Assembly (NCBI GenBank): GCA_002385755.1
Contig: DGED01000044.1
Span: forward strand, 7,870-45,876
DNA from: Caryophanales bacterium UBA3935
GTDB taxonomy: Bacteria; Bacillota_I; Bacilli_A; ML615J-28; CAG-698
Direction of reading: 5' to 3'
Length of the DNA stretch: 38,007 nucleotides
The notes under the pieces were generated by a model. That model had not been told where the DNA came from. It did not search any database and saw only the letters and a list, made by a program, of their open reading frames with translations. Position numbers and translations under genes: made by a program. Positions 1 through 8,545 of this stretch are shown piece after piece (position 1 is the stretch's first letter; each line of letters opens with the position of its first letter).

Positions 1-643
1 CTTCGTTGTTTTCCTCGACCACGACGCTTTCAACCTCTTTGCTTTCTTCATCCGCTTCGGTAACTTCCGGCTCGGGAAATTCGGGATGAACAAAAGTAAT
101 CGGTCTTTTCACAATGTCATGCTCGACCTTTTTATGCGGTTTTGTCTGCGCCTTCTCGTTTATAATCTTGGTGAGATCCTCCTGGGAACCTTCCAATACG
201 GCCTCGGAGCGGCGGTCGATGATAATCGGGCTTTTTCCCGCCATTAAAATATAATATTGGGGCATTTCATAAATTTCCGTGATGAAAGACCAATCAAAAT
301 CAATCGGGGAAGTTTCGCCGCTATAATACAACAAAATCTTTTCATCGCTAATCTCGACCGTGTGCGTCATAACCCGGCGCGTGGAGAAATAACGGGCCAA
401 GTCTTGATCAAGTTTGGTTTCCAAACTGACCAATCTATAGATTAACCAGGCCATATACAAGCCGGCTATCGCCGCGGGATAGTAGTATTTAAAACGGAAA
501 ATATCAAAAAAAATCACTATCAAAGGCAAGACAAAAAGAATGATCGTGTAAAGAAGCATGTTTCGCTTGTATTTCATGATAAACAAATTACAGTATTTCA
601 ATGCTCTAAAGTCTAATTTTGTAACAATTTTAATGCTATTCAT
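1..643 (-). CDS. YcxB-like membrane protein (3' end outside window)
   Basis: Reading leftwards from an ATG at 643 the frame stays open for 214 codons to the window edge, so the C-terminus is missing. A GGAGG-type site lies 7 bases upstream of the ATG. Seen: two hydrophobic segments at about residues 29-48 and 53-68, then a soluble part with the pattern of the YcxB C-terminal domain (FDWSFITEIYE, then a YYILM strand, then an IIIDRRSEAVLEGS segment). The visible C-terminal part is very acidic (repeated EEV/EADEE). The same architecture occurs in the protein at 15724-16281, so they are likely paralogues. The function of this family is not established; a membrane-anchored, PH-like domain protein is the best description. 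The gene is divergent from dppA. Confidence 0.6.
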   Translation of the reverse strand, partial: MNSIKIVTKLDFRALKYCNLFIMKYKRNMLLYTIILFVLPLIVIFFDIFRFKYYYPAAIAGLYMAWLIYRLVSLETKLDQDLARYFSTRRVMTHTVEISDEKILLYYSGETSPIDFDWSFITEIYEMPQYYILMAGKSPIIIDRRSEAVLEGSQEDLTKIINEKAQTKPHKKVEHDIVKRPITFVHPEFPEPEVTEADEESKEVESVVVEENNE

Positions 644-661
644 AATAAACCTCCATAAATT

Positions 662-670
662 ATTATAACA
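662..670 (-). promoter_or_regulatory. Extended -10 promoter for the YcxB-like gene
   Basis: The minus strand reads TGTTATAAT, an extended -10 element, just upstream of the gene starting at 643. No good -35 is visible. The predicted start point is close to the ribosome binding site, so the leader would be very short. Confidence 0.4.
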
Positions 671-721
671 CAATACGGGATAAAAATAAAAGAAATTATT
701 TATATTTTACCAGTAATAATG

Positions 722-727
722 TATAAT
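722..727 (+). promoter_or_regulatory. Possible -10 box for dppA
   Basis: A perfect TATAAT lies 33 bases before the dppA ATG. The region 17 bases upstream is A/T rich without a clear -35 hexamer. Position relative to the gene and the intergenic location support it. Confidence 0.4.
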
Positions 728-760
728 GATTACAAATATGTTCATTGCTAGGAGGTAATG

Positions 761-1558
761 ATGAAAGTTTATATTAGCGCCGACATCGAAGGCGTCAACG
801 GTATTTGCTCGTGGCAGGAAACCGACGCCGCGCACCCGCGCTATCAGGAGTTCAAAGAGCAAATGACTGAGGAAGTCCGCCGCGCCTGCGTCGGGGCAAA
901 AGCGGCCGGAGCCGACGCGGTATTCGTTAAGGACGCGCACGATAGCGCCCTGAATATCATCTCCCACAAGCTTCCCGAATACGCGGTTCTTCATCGCGGA
1001 TGGGAAGGGTCGGTTTGCAGCATGATGGCGGGCCTTGACTCAAGTTTTGACGCCGTTGTTTTTGTGGGATATCACAGCCCTTCTCAATCGGACGGGAACT
1101 CGCTATCCCACACGATGAACACGCGAATCAATCATGTTAAGATAAACGGGGAAGTCGCGAGCGAATTTTTAATCAACGGTTTGTACGCTTCCTATCTCAA
1201 CGTTCCCGTCGCCTTTCTAAGCGGCGATTTGCGCCTTACGGAAATCGCGAAGAAAACGAATCCGCATATAGAAGTCGTCGCAACGAAAGAAGGCCGGGGA
1301 GGCGCAGCCGTTTCCAGGCATCCGAACGTCACAAATAAAGAAATCGAGGAAAAGGTAAAGGCGAGCTTGCAAAAAGACCTTTCGCAAAACATCGTCCCGC
1401 TTCCGCGCCGCTTCGATATTGAAATCCAATACAGAAGACCGGTCGACGCATTAGACGCTTCATTTTTCCCCGGATGCAAATTAATCTCTTCCGACACGAT
1501 TTCTTTTCAAAGCGATGATTATTATCAAGTTTTGGTTATGTTCAAATTCAATTTATAA
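761..1558 (+). CDS. dppA: D-aminopeptidase, M55 family (DppA-like)
   Basis: A 265-residue protein close to the usual length (about 274) of Bacillus DppA, a zinc D-aminopeptidase that trims D-Ala-containing peptides. Seen: Asp8 and Glu10 in the N-terminal SADIEG, His60 in KDAHD, His105 in GYH, His117 in LSHTMN and Glu135 in GEVASEF, matching the metal and catalytic ligands of the family. Two adjacent ATGs exist at 758 and 761; the second is chosen because GGAGG at 751-755 is then 5 bases away rather than 2, and because it puts the metal ligands exactly at residues 8, 10 and 60 as in DppA. No dpp transporter genes are next to it; it stands alone and may serve peptidoglycan peptide salvage (inference). 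Confidence 0.9.
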   Translation: MKVYISADIEGVNGICSWQETDAAHPRYQEFKEQMTEEVRRACVGAKAAGADAVFVKDAHDSALNIISHKLPEYAVLHRGWEGSVCSMMAGLDSSFDAVVFVGYHSPSQSDGNSLSHTMNTRINHVKINGEVASEFLINGLYASYLNVPVAFLSGDLRLTEIAKKTNPHIEVVATKEGRGGAAVSRHPNVTNKEIEEKVKASLQKDLSQNIVPLPRRFDIEIQYRRPVDALDASFFPGCKLISSDTISFQSDDYYQVLVMFKFNL

Positions 1559-1563
1559 AAAAG

Positions 1564-1590
1564 AACCCGGACTAATCGGTCCGGGTTGTT
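1564..1590. terminator. Bidirectional terminator between dppA and the aspartase-like gene
   Basis: Perfect 9-bp stem AACCCGGAC / GTCCGGGTT with a 6-base loop. It is followed on the plus strand by GTTTTAT and preceded by an A-run, which gives a U-tract on the minus strand. It fills the gap between the two convergent genes. Confidence 0.85.
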
Positions 1591-2700
1591 TTATATATTC
1601 ACGATTAAAATTTCAATGACTTTTTCCCTGAAAGTCCGGCAAGTCCGGCGCAAAAGATTAATAATTTCAAACATGCACGCGAAGATGATCGGATAGAAGA
1701 TATTGCCTTCCAATTCGCCGCCCTCCACGGAACGGGAAATTGTTAAGTCGTTACCCATGATATAATAAGAAACCTGTCGTACCATCTCCACGATTACCGG
1801 GGATGACGTTTCCTCGATTTTTTGGGGAATCGTGATTTTCCCTTCCTTGGCAATTAGCACGAGGTCGGTCGCCACCTTCGCGAGATCCGCACTCATGATT
1901 TTCAGCGCCGACGAAATCCAGGTGATGGCGTCCAGATTACGACCGTTATCAAAAATATTTTTCGTCAGGTAAAAATTCTCGCCGCTATGAGTCGATAAAT
2001 ATTTAATAAATTTATTAATAAATCGATTGCCCGTCTCCTCGTCTTCGTGAGCGTTGCTTACCCCGATCTCGTGCAAGCCGTTCAGCGCCGCCTCAATTCT
2101 CTTCATGTCCCTTTCCAAAGCGTGGGCAAATGACGAGAGTTCGTCTCCCAAAGTCGAGTCGAAATTCTTTAAATTGTATTCGTTGATTTTGTCAAAATAC
2201 GAGTTGTACAGTTTTTTCGCTTCCGCAAGTAATTTTTTCGTCAACCGGATTGTCGTTATCTTGCCGGCGAGCAACACCACATCGCCAGTGTTTTGCCCGA
2301 GATTAACGTGTTTCGGGTTAACGAAATTATACTTTCCTTTTTCGCCGCCCAGCATTTCGTTCGCTCGATTCGCGATAACTTCGTTGGCGTTGGAATTCAT
2401 GCTCGCGCCCGAACCGCCCTGAATCACGTCGGTAACGAATTGGCCATGCAGGCGGCCGTTAATAATCTCGTCGCAGCTTAACGAAATCGCTTCCGCGACA
2501 TCAGCCGGCAATAATCCCAAATCTAAGTTGGCTTTTGCGGCTGATTTTTTGATCACGGAAAAGGCCTTAATCATTTGTCTGCATAAACCGTGTTTTGTTA
2601 TCTGGAATAATTCTTTTGAACGAAAAGCGCCAATACCGTAATACGCTTCCGCGGGTATTTGCACTTTCCCCAAAGAGTCTTCTTCGAATCTGTATCTCAT
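1591..2700 (-). CDS. Aspartase/fumarase superfamily protein lacking catalytic loops
   Basis: A 369-residue member of the aspartase/class II fumarase superfamily; real aspartases have about 470. The N-terminus follows AspA closely (AYYG near residue 20, QGGSGASMNSNANEVIAN at 94-111, NPKHVNLGQNTGD at 128-140). Three conserved elements are altered. The GRTxLQDAxP segment is absent (residues run from LKNF straight to STLGDELSSF). The GSSxMPxKxNP loop is reduced to EETSSPVIVEMV around 297-307, removing the catalytic-loop Lys and Asn. The whole C-terminal domain after about residue 355 is missing. The frame is otherwise open and hydrophobic packing looks kept, so this may be a pseudoenzyme rather than debris. 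Its ATG overlaps the malic enzyme TGA (ATGA), indicating translational coupling. It cannot safely be called an active aspartase; a decaying gene is the alternative. Confidence 0.75.
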   Translation of the reverse strand: MRYRFEEDSLGKVQIPAEAYYGIGAFRSKELFQITKHGLCRQMIKAFSVIKKSAAKANLDLGLLPADVAEAISLSCDEIINGRLHGQFVTDVIQGGSGASMNSNANEVIANRANEMLGGEKGKYNFVNPKHVNLGQNTGDVVLLAGKITTIRLTKKLLAEAKKLYNSYFDKINEYNLKNFDSTLGDELSSFAHALERDMKRIEAALNGLHEIGVSNAHEDEETGNRFINKFIKYLSTHSGENFYLTKNIFDNGRNLDAITWISSALKIMSADLAKVATDLVLIAKEGKITIPQKIEETSSPVIVEMVRQVSYYIMGNDLTISRSVEGGELEGNIFYPIIFACMFEIINLLRRTCRTFREKVIEILIVNI

Positions 2701-3860
2701 TTCCCATCCTCGCTTCGTTTTATTGCTTCGCTTACCGCGCGAACGACATCGGCTTCAAAAACCGAAGGAATTATATATCCCGGGCTTAACCGGTCTGGAG
2801 CGACCAAATTCGCGATGGCCTCCGCCGCCGTAACGCACATCCTTTCGGTAATTTTTTTATAACCGGCGTCAAGCGCGCCGCGGAAAATTCCCGGAAAGGC
2901 CAAAACATTGTTAATTTGATTCGGATAATCGCTGCGACCGGTGGCGTAAATGTAGGCTTTGGTTTTCTTAATATCGGCTAAACTAATCTCGGGATCCGGA
3001 TTGGCCAACGCGAAAACGATCGGCCGGTCGCCCATTTTATTGACCGCTTCGGGAGACAAAAGATTCCCGCGGCTCACGCCGATGAAGACGTCGGCTCCGG
3101 CAACGATTTCCTCAATCGAATCGTTTTGATAATCGTCATAAGAATCAATAATCCCGGAATTCACCAACTCCTCCACAAGCGGGATAAGCGGCTTTTTCTT
3201 GCTCACGATGCCGCGGCTGTTGCAGGCGTAGATCTTACCGACGCCCATCGCCTTGAGCAGGCGGGCGATGCTTGTTCCGGCCGCCCCCAATCCGAGCATT
3301 GCGATCGTCAACTCCGGAAACTTTTTATCCGCCAGTTTACAAGCGGAAATCAACGCGGCCGCGGTAACGACGGCCGTGCCCCTTTGATCATCGTGAAAAA
3401 CAGGAATATCCAGGGTTTCGATCAAGCGTTGTTCTATTTCCACGCATCGCGGGAAAGCAATATCCTCCAGGTTAATGCCGCCGAATGACGGTTCCAATAT
3501 TTGTACCGTCTTAATAATTTCTTCCGTGTCTTTCGTATTTAGAACAATGGGAATGGCGTCGATACCGGCGAATTTTTTAAAGAGAAGGCATTTGCCTTCC
3601 ATTACCGGGAGCGCGGCCAAAGGGCCGACATCCCCAAGTCCCAAAACGGCCGAACCGTCCGAGATGACGGCGACCGTGTTTTTTTTTGACGTGTACAAAT
3701 ACGCGCGGTCGGGGTCAGCCGCTATTTCCAGACTGGGATAGGCAACGCCGGGCGAATACGCCAGGGAGAGATCTTCGCGACTGTCAAGTCTCACCTTTGA
3801 ACTAACCGCGAATTTTCCACCTATATGAAATTTAAGTGATTTAGTTTTTAATTCGTTCAT
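2697..3860 (-). CDS. NAD(P)-dependent malic enzyme
   Basis: A 387-residue short-form bacterial malic enzyme (MaeB/YtsJ type without a phosphotransacetylase tail), converting malate to pyruvate and CO2. Seen: SLAYSPGVA with the catalytic Tyr, LLFKKFAGIDAIPI with the conserved Lys region, EDI and FHDDQRGTA with the metal-binding acids, GLGAAGTSIARLL as the dinucleotide-binding loop, and FALANPDPEI near the C-terminus. Start chosen at 3860 because GGAG lies 5 bases upstream; two in-frame ATGs further up (3878, 3893) lack such a site. It is the first gene of a two-gene operon with the aspartase-like gene and is divergent from murA. Malic enzyme next to an aspartase-type gene would normally suggest an aspartate-fumarate-malate-pyruvate route, but the partner here looks inactive. 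Confidence 0.93.
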   Translation of the reverse strand: MNELKTKSLKFHIGGKFAVSSKVRLDSREDLSLAYSPGVAYPSLEIAADPDRAYLYTSKKNTVAVISDGSAVLGLGDVGPLAALPVMEGKCLLFKKFAGIDAIPIVLNTKDTEEIIKTVQILEPSFGGINLEDIAFPRCVEIEQRLIETLDIPVFHDDQRGTAVVTAAALISACKLADKKFPELTIAMLGLGAAGTSIARLLKAMGVGKIYACNSRGIVSKKKPLIPLVEELVNSGIIDSYDDYQNDSIEEIVAGADVFIGVSRGNLLSPEAVNKMGDRPIVFALANPDPEISLADIKKTKAYIYATGRSDYPNQINNVLAFPGIFRGALDAGYKKITERMCVTAAEAIANLVAPDRLSPGYIIPSVFEADVVRAVSEAIKRSEDGK

Positions 3861-4040
3861 TTTTTCTCCAACCGTCATTTTATATTTTATCATATGTCCA
3901 AGGCAAAATAAAGGGCAAAAAGTTGTTTATTTTCATATTTGCTTTTACGAAACGAAAATACGCAAACTTGCAAAACACCCTCCCGCCATGTCATATATTG
4001 TCTTATCGGCTCATAATATTTAATAATAGGGGTGAATTTT

Positions 4041-5291
4041 ATGAAATTTATCATCAACGGGAACAAAAAAACCGAAGGTTCGATTCGGAACAGCGGATCA
4101 AAAAACAGCGCCGTCGCCATCATACCCGCCGCGGTATTGGCAGAAGACGACGTGATTCTCCGAAATGTTCCCGACATTCATGACGTGACAACTTTGATTA
4201 AGATAATAAAAGATATCGGATACGAGATCGATTTCAAAAACAATATCCTATCAATCAAAAAAAGAAAAAAAATAAACCATCGGATTTATTCCGACGAAGT
4301 TGGCCGCCTGCGCGGGTCATATTATTTTATGGGGGCTTTCCTCGGAAAATTACAAGAAGTCGTAATTAAAAATTGCGGCGGTTGTAACCTCGGGTACCGG
4401 CCGATAAATTACCATTTGGAAGGATTTAAAAAGCTGGGAGCGAAAATTGTCAAGCGCCCGGATAAAATCAAACTCTCCGCGAAAAACCTCGTCGGATGCG
4501 AGATCGCGCTCGGTTTCCCTTCGGTCGGCGCGACCATCAATATTATGCTTGCCAGCGTGAAAGCCCGCGGCGCGACGATCATTAAAAACTGCGCCAAAGA
4601 GCCGGAGATAATTGACGTCGGCGGTTTTTTACGGGCGATGGGAGCAAACATATCGGGATTGGGCACCGAAACGATTGTCGTTAGCGGCGTTGAAAAACTA
4701 AACGGGTGCGATTACGCCATCACAAGCGACCGCATCGAAGCCGGCACTTATTTGATTATCGGCGCGATGGCAAACGGCTCCGGCGTAACGGTTAAAAACT
4801 GCCGGCCGAATTATCTCACGGCGTTAATCGAACTTTTGAGAGATGTCGGCTGTTCGGTAGACGTCGGAATCGATTCCGTCACCGTTAAAAAAGAAAAGCC
4901 GCTAAAGCCGTTTCATATCACAACAACCCCCTATCCCGGTTTCCCTACCGACCTGGGGCCGCTGATTTCCGTTCTGGCAACGCAAATCCAGGGAATGTCG
5001 ACGATAAAAGAGACAATCTTCTCGAACCGTTTTTCTCATGTAAAGGAACTACAAAAAATGGGCGCCGATATTATCGTGAAAAACGACACGATTTATATCA
5101 ACGGCGCGACGGAACTCGCGCCCGCTTCCCTTGTGGCCGCCGATTTGCGGGGCGCGGCCGCGCTTGTGCTGGCGGCGGGAATGGCCGAGGGAAAAACCGT
5201 TATCGACAATGTCGAAGTAATGTTGCGCGGATATGAAAAACCGGTGGAGAAACTTTCTTCCCTGGGGGTTGATATTAAGCTTGAGACATAA
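4041..5291 (+). CDS. murA: UDP-N-acetylglucosamine 1-carboxyvinyltransferase
   Basis: First committed step of peptidoglycan synthesis: transfers enolpyruvate from PEP to UDP-GlcNAc. The 416-residue protein has the family's key residues at almost canonical positions: Lys21-Asn22 (GSKNSA), Arg91, Cys115 in GGCNLGYRP and Arg120, plus PYPGFPTDLGP with the catalytic Asp and a C-terminal DLRGAAALVLAA and LRGYE. Cys115 is present, so classical fosfomycin sensitivity would be expected from the family. An upstream in-frame GTG at 4032 is rejected: it forms part of the ribosome binding site AGGGGTG, which sits correctly before the ATG at 4041. It is a single gene between divergent malic enzyme and convergent glyA. 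Confidence 0.96.
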   Translation: MKFIINGNKKTEGSIRNSGSKNSAVAIIPAAVLAEDDVILRNVPDIHDVTTLIKIIKDIGYEIDFKNNILSIKKRKKINHRIYSDEVGRLRGSYYFMGAFLGKLQEVVIKNCGGCNLGYRPINYHLEGFKKLGAKIVKRPDKIKLSAKNLVGCEIALGFPSVGATINIMLASVKARGATIIKNCAKEPEIIDVGGFLRAMGANISGLGTETIVVSGVEKLNGCDYAITSDRIEAGTYLIIGAMANGSGVTVKNCRPNYLTALIELLRDVGCSVDVGIDSVTVKKEKPLKPFHITTTPYPGFPTDLGPLISVLATQIQGMSTIKETIFSNRFSHVKELQKMGADIIVKNDTIYINGATELAPASLVAADLRGAAALVLAAGMAEGKTVIDNVEVMLRGYEKPVEKLSSLGVDIKLET

Positions 5292-5312
5292 AAAAAGAAG
5301 ACCTCAGTCTTC
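5291..5312 (-). terminator. Probable glyA terminator
   Basis: GAAGAC / GTCTTC stem (6 bp, CTCA loop) at 5297-5312 overlaps the glyA stop codon. It is followed on the minus strand by a T-run (plus-strand A-run 5290-5296). The stem is short, so strength is uncertain. Confidence 0.5.
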
Positions 5313-6545
5313 GTAGATCGGGTATTTTTCCGAAAGGGCATGCGTTTCATTTTTCAACCGCTTTAAAAATCCTTCGTCATCGCGTCGTTTTAAAGCCGCG
5401 TCGATGATGCGGGCGATTTCTTTCATATCATCTTCTTTGAAACCGCGCGTTGAAACGGCCGGGGTCCCCAGTCTTATGCCGCTCGTATAGAGCGGCTTTT
5501 CGTCGTCAAAGGGGACGGCGTTTTTATTGCAGGTGATGCCGACCGCGTCTAATGTTTTCTCCGCCTCGCTTCCCGTGATTCCCAATGTCTTCTTGACGTT
5601 AACGGTGAATAAATGCGTGTCGGTCCCGTCGGCGACGATATGATATCCCCTATTTTTTAACGCCTCGCTCAAAGCTCGGGCGTTTTCAACGACTCTCTTC
5701 TGATAAAGTTTGAACTCATCGCTTAAAGCCTCTTTAAAACAGACGGCCTTGGCGGCGATGACGTGCATAAGCGGGCCGCCTTGTAAACCGGGAAAAACGA
5801 CGCGGTTAATCTTGACCGCAAGCGCGCGGGAATTGGTCAATATCAAGCCGCCGCGCGGCCCCCGTAAAGTTTTATGGGTTGTGGAGGTGACGATGTCGGC
5901 ATACGGAAGCGGGTTTTGGTGTAGTCCCGCGGCAACCAAGCCGGCAATATGAGCCATATCGACCATCAACCGGGCTCCCGACTCTTCGGCGATCTCTTTA
6001 ATGCGTTTGAAATCTATGGCGCGCGAATATGAACTGGCGCCGGCGACAATCAACCGCGGTCGATGCGATAAAGCCGCGTCTCTTAACTCTTCGTAATCAA
6101 GCATTTCGGTTTCCGGATTCACCCGGTAAGGTATGAAACGATAGTCAATGCCGGAAAAACTCAAGGGGTGCCCGTGCGTGAGATGGCCGCCGTGATTGAG
6201 AGCCATGCCCATCACTTTATCCCCCGGTTCCAATAAAACGCGGTACGCGGCCATATTGGCCGCGCTCCCGGAATGAGGTTGAACATTGGCGAAGGCGGCG
6301 CCAAATAATTCCTGCGCGCGAACAATAGCCAAATTTTCCGCCTCGTCAACGAATTCGCAACCGCCGTAATATCTTTTTCGGGGATAACCCTCGGCATATT
6401 TATTTGTCAGAACCGAACCCTGGGCTTCCAAAACCGCCTTGGAGACATAGTTTTCCGACGCGATAAGTTCGATGTTTTTTTGTTGTCTTTTCAATTCTTT
6501 TTTTAATATTTTATCTATTGCAGGATCAAAATACCGCAGGCTCAT
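5304..6545 (-). CDS. glyA: Serine hydroxymethyltransferase
   Basis: PLP enzyme that interconverts serine and glycine and loads tetrahydrofolate with a one-carbon unit. At 413 residues it is full length. Seen: [36 protein letters not shown] and the PLP lysine at residue 225 in [18 protein letters not shown] lies 5 bases before the ATG. It is last in a minus-strand run gdpd - small membrane protein - PTA/PTB-like - glyA, 13 bases after the PTA/PTB-like stop, so co-transcription is likely. Confidence 0.97.
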   Translation of the reverse strand: MSLRYFDPAIDKILKKELKRQQKNIELIASENYVSKAVLEAQGSVLTNKYAEGYPRKRYYGGCEFVDEAENLAIVRAQELFGAAFANVQPHSGSAANMAAYRVLLEPGDKVMGMALNHGGHLTHGHPLSFSGIDYRFIPYRVNPETEMLDYEELRDAALSHRPRLIVAGASSYSRAIDFKRIKEIAEESGARLMVDMAHIAGLVAAGLHQNPLPYADIVTSTTHKTLRGPRGGLILTNSRALAVKINRVVFPGLQGGPLMHVIAAKAVCFKEALSDEFKLYQKRVVENARALSEALKNRGYHIVADGTDTHLFTVNVKKTLGITGSEAEKTLDAVGITCNKNAVPFDDEKPLYTSGIRLGTPAVSTRGFKEDDMKEIARIIDAALKRRDDEGFLKRLKNETHALSEKYPIYED

Positions 6546-6558
6546 GCTACCTCCATGT

Positions 6559-7404
6559 TTATATTGCCGATAATTTCTGATAGTTGGCTTTCTTTTTTTC
6601 TTTATTTATTTTATTCAAAATGAGCAAGGAAAAGAGAATGTCGCTGCCGTTTCTGGTCTCGCTTAAATCGATCGCGTAATTTTTACCGCCGACAAGAATG
6701 CTCGCGATTTTTGCCTCGGTAAATATTCTCAGGGTGTCAATAAAAATCCGCGCCGCCTCGTAATTGCGCATTATCAACAAATTAATATGGGTTTGATAGA
6801 TGTTGTTCGGGGAATGAGCGGAAAATAAACTTGCAAGCGCGCATGAGTCATATATGTTAATGTTATTAAATTTATCATCTTTTAGCAGCATCTTGATGAT
6901 ATTCATTTCCAAAACGTCGGTTTTATTGTTAAGATTGGTTATCATGGCGGCGTTGATTTTTTTAATGTTCAACGCCTTGATAACGCCCTCTGCCTGAATT
7001 ATCGCTTTCTTTTTATCGTCAAAATCGACGTTCAGCCGCCTTGACGAATTGCTTATAAACAAATAGTGCCTGAGCGACGGCAAATCAATGACGTCCACCG
7101 ACCCGATCTGCCCTTCTTCCTTGACATCCATTATCCGGTTAAAATAAGACGGGGGTATTTTCCCGAAGGCGACGTAATCGCATCTTCCTTTGCGGAGGAA
7201 TTCATAACAAAAATCTATCGCTTCCAATTCTTCCGGGCAATCATATATGGCAAATCGGTTATAATCAATATTGTGCCTGAAACTATTTTCCATTATCTTT
7301 TTTTTGTCGCCGATGAGGATATAATTGCCGAGATTCAGACGAAGCGCGTTGTCCAACGTTTTTAACACATTAGTCTCATAGGGCATGATAAACGCAATAT
7401 TCAT
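6559..7404 (-). CDS. Divergent phosphate acetyl/butyryltransferase family protein
   Basis: A 281-residue protein that matches the PTA/PTB fold across its length, at about the length of phosphate butyryltransferase (about 300). Seen: [11 protein letters not shown] near the N-terminus (where Ptb has AILVGDHDEI), the [12 protein letters not shown] segment (Ptb: GKADMVMKGL), [20 protein letters not shown], and [28 protein letters not shown] near the C-terminus (Ptb: ILVGTSAPVVLTSRADS). The conserved Ptb segment before the metabolite-binding loop is poorly kept, so substrate cannot be assigned. No butyrate kinase or other acyl-CoA gene is adjacent. The start at 7404 (ATG) is preferred to a GTG at 7413, since the GTG lies within the weak ribosome binding site GGTGAT. 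Context with glyA suggests housekeeping metabolism only. Confidence 0.65.
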   Translation of the reverse strand: MNIAFIMPYETNVLKTLDNALRLNLGNYILIGDKKKIMENSFRHNIDYNRFAIYDCPEELEAIDFCYEFLRKGRCDYVAFGKIPPSYFNRIMDVKEEGQIGSVDVIDLPSLRHYLFISNSSRRLNVDFDDKKKAIIQAEGVIKALNIKKINAAMITNLNNKTDVLEMNIIKMLLKDDKFNNINIYDSCALASLFSAHSPNNIYQTHINLLIMRNYEAARIFIDTLRIFTEAKIASILVGGKNYAIDLSETRNGSDILFSLLILNKINKEKKKANYQKLSAI

Positions 7405-7468
7405 GATAATCACCGAAAATAGTATATCCGAGGCGTCGGGAATATTTTGGTGATTTTTGACGGCGGAA

Positions 7469-7657
7469 TTATTTCTCTTTTGAATTAAACGCCTTCATCC
7501 AACCGTAAGTGAATAAAGCCAAACCGGCGTAACCCAAAAATATAAGGCCAAACCTGTTCCAAAAAGCGGGAAGGTTTTCCGAACAAGCTGATAAAACGAA
7601 AGTGCCGATTAATGACAGCACCCCGAGTATAATAAGGACATAGGCAATTTTTTTCAT
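7469..7657 (-). CDS. Small membrane protein, two TM segments
   Basis: A 62-residue protein with hydrophobic segments at about residues 4-24 and 36-54 and a charged tail (FNSKEK). GGAG lies about 8 bases upstream of the ATG, and the gene begins 3 bases after the gdpd stop, which argues that it is real. No family recognised. Co-transcription with the glycerophosphodiester phosphodiesterase and the PTA/PTB-like gene is likely. Confidence 0.6.
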   Translation of the reverse strand: MKKIAYVLIILGVLSLIGTFVLSACSENLPAFWNRFGLIFLGYAGLALFTYGWMKAFNSKEK

Positions 7658-7660
7658 ATC

Positions 7661-8371
7661 TTACTCCAAAATATTGGTGGTAATATAATCAACTTTCCAA
7701 CGGACGAACTTCTTGGCTACCGCCGCGTCGTCAACCGTCCAAACATTGACCTCGATATCGTGTTTGTGAAAGCGAGCGATATCCCGGGCGGTTAAGTTTT
7801 TGTAATGAACGTCGGCGCCGGCGTTAATGTTTTTACATAATTCGATCGCTTGCTCCGGCAATTCGCCCATTAAATATTGTAGGCGCAATTCGGGAGAAAG
7901 CCGGCGCAGCCGAAGGAGATTGGAATAGTTAAAAGATATTATCGTGATCGCATCAACCAAACCGAACGCGGTTATTTCCGTAAAAAACTGTTCAATCTCG
8001 CGATTAGTAAGTTCCGGCTTTATCTCCAAAAACGAGTGTTTCCGGTATTTGCGAGCAATCGCGAGATATTCCTTGAGCGTCGGTATTTTTAAATGGGACG
8101 GAGTATCCTGAGTGTGAATATCATATAAATTAATCGCCGATAATTCTTTATACGTGGAGTCATTGATAACATGCTTCGCCGGGGAAACTCGCGCCGTGTC
8201 GGCGTCGTGACATACGACGAAAACATTATCCTTCGTAATGCGAATATCGCATTCAATCCCGAAATAAGAACGATTACCGGCGGCAATAAAAGCCGCCGCC
8301 GTGTTTTCCCTTTCATACGCGCTATAACCTCGATGCGCGATCATTTTTACGGAGTTCCCAAATTTCTTCAT
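7661..8371 (-). CDS. Glycerophosphodiester phosphodiesterase, cytoplasmic
   Basis: A 236-residue GDPD/GlpQ-type TIM-barrel enzyme that hydrolyses glycerophosphodiesters to sn-glycerol 3-phosphate and an alcohol. Seen: IAHRGYS, ENT, the metal pair in IECDIRI, VCHD, LEIKPE and a C-terminal VNVWTVDD and DYITTN. There is no signal peptide or membrane segment, so it should act in the cytoplasm, unlike the membrane-anchored GDPD at 21301-22335. An ATG at 8380 directly abuts GGAAG and cannot use it; the ATG at 8371 is 9 bases away, so that start is chosen. It is the first gene of its operon, with a strong promoter at 8397-8425. Confidence 0.9.
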   Translation of the reverse strand: MKKFGNSVKMIAHRGYSAYERENTAAAFIAAGNRSYFGIECDIRITKDNVFVVCHDADTARVSPAKHVINDSTYKELSAINLYDIHTQDTPSHLKIPTLKEYLAIARKYRKHSFLEIKPELTNREIEQFFTEITAFGLVDAITIISFNYSNLLRLRRLSPELRLQYLMGELPEQAIELCKNINAGADVHYKNLTARDIARFHKHDIEVNVWTVDDAAVAKKFVRWKVDYITTNILE

Positions 8372-8396
8372 TTTTCTCATCTTCCGTTCTCAATAT

Positions 8397-8425
8397 ATTT
8401 TAACTTATTAACCGGTAAATGTCAA
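8397..8425 (-). promoter_or_regulatory. SigA-type promoter for the gdpd-glyA operon
   Basis: On the minus strand TTGACA (8425-8420), exactly 17 bases, then TAAAAT (8402-8397). The perfect -35 hexamer overlaps the end of the T-tract of the upstream tRNA terminator, so termination and initiation elements are nested back to back. Confidence 0.8.
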
Positions 8426-8453
8426 AAAAATAACTACTCTTTTTCGAGTAGTT
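8424..8453 (-). terminator. Terminator of the tRNA operon
   Basis: Stem AACTACTC / GAGTAGTT (8 bp) at 8432-8453 with a 6-base loop. It is followed on the minus strand by a run of seven T. It lies directly after the last tRNA gene. Confidence 0.88.
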
Positions 8454-8463
8454 TATAATCATC

Positions 8464-8534
8464 CAGGACCAGGAGGATTCGAACCTCCGATCATTGGGTC
8501 AGAGCCAATTGCCTTACCGCTTGGCTATGGTCCT
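8464..8534 (-). tRNA. tRNA-Gln (CTG anticodon)
   Basis: A cloverleaf can be drawn in full: acceptor AGGACCA / TGGTCCT, D-arm GCCAAGCGGTAAGGC, anticodon stem ATTGG / CCAAT with loop CTCTGAC (anticodon CTG), T-arm with GTTCGAATC. The discriminator base is G and the first pair is A-T, both typical of tRNA-Gln. The CCA end is not encoded. It is third in the tRNA operon. Confidence 0.93.
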
Positions 8535-8545
8535 ATATAAAATGG

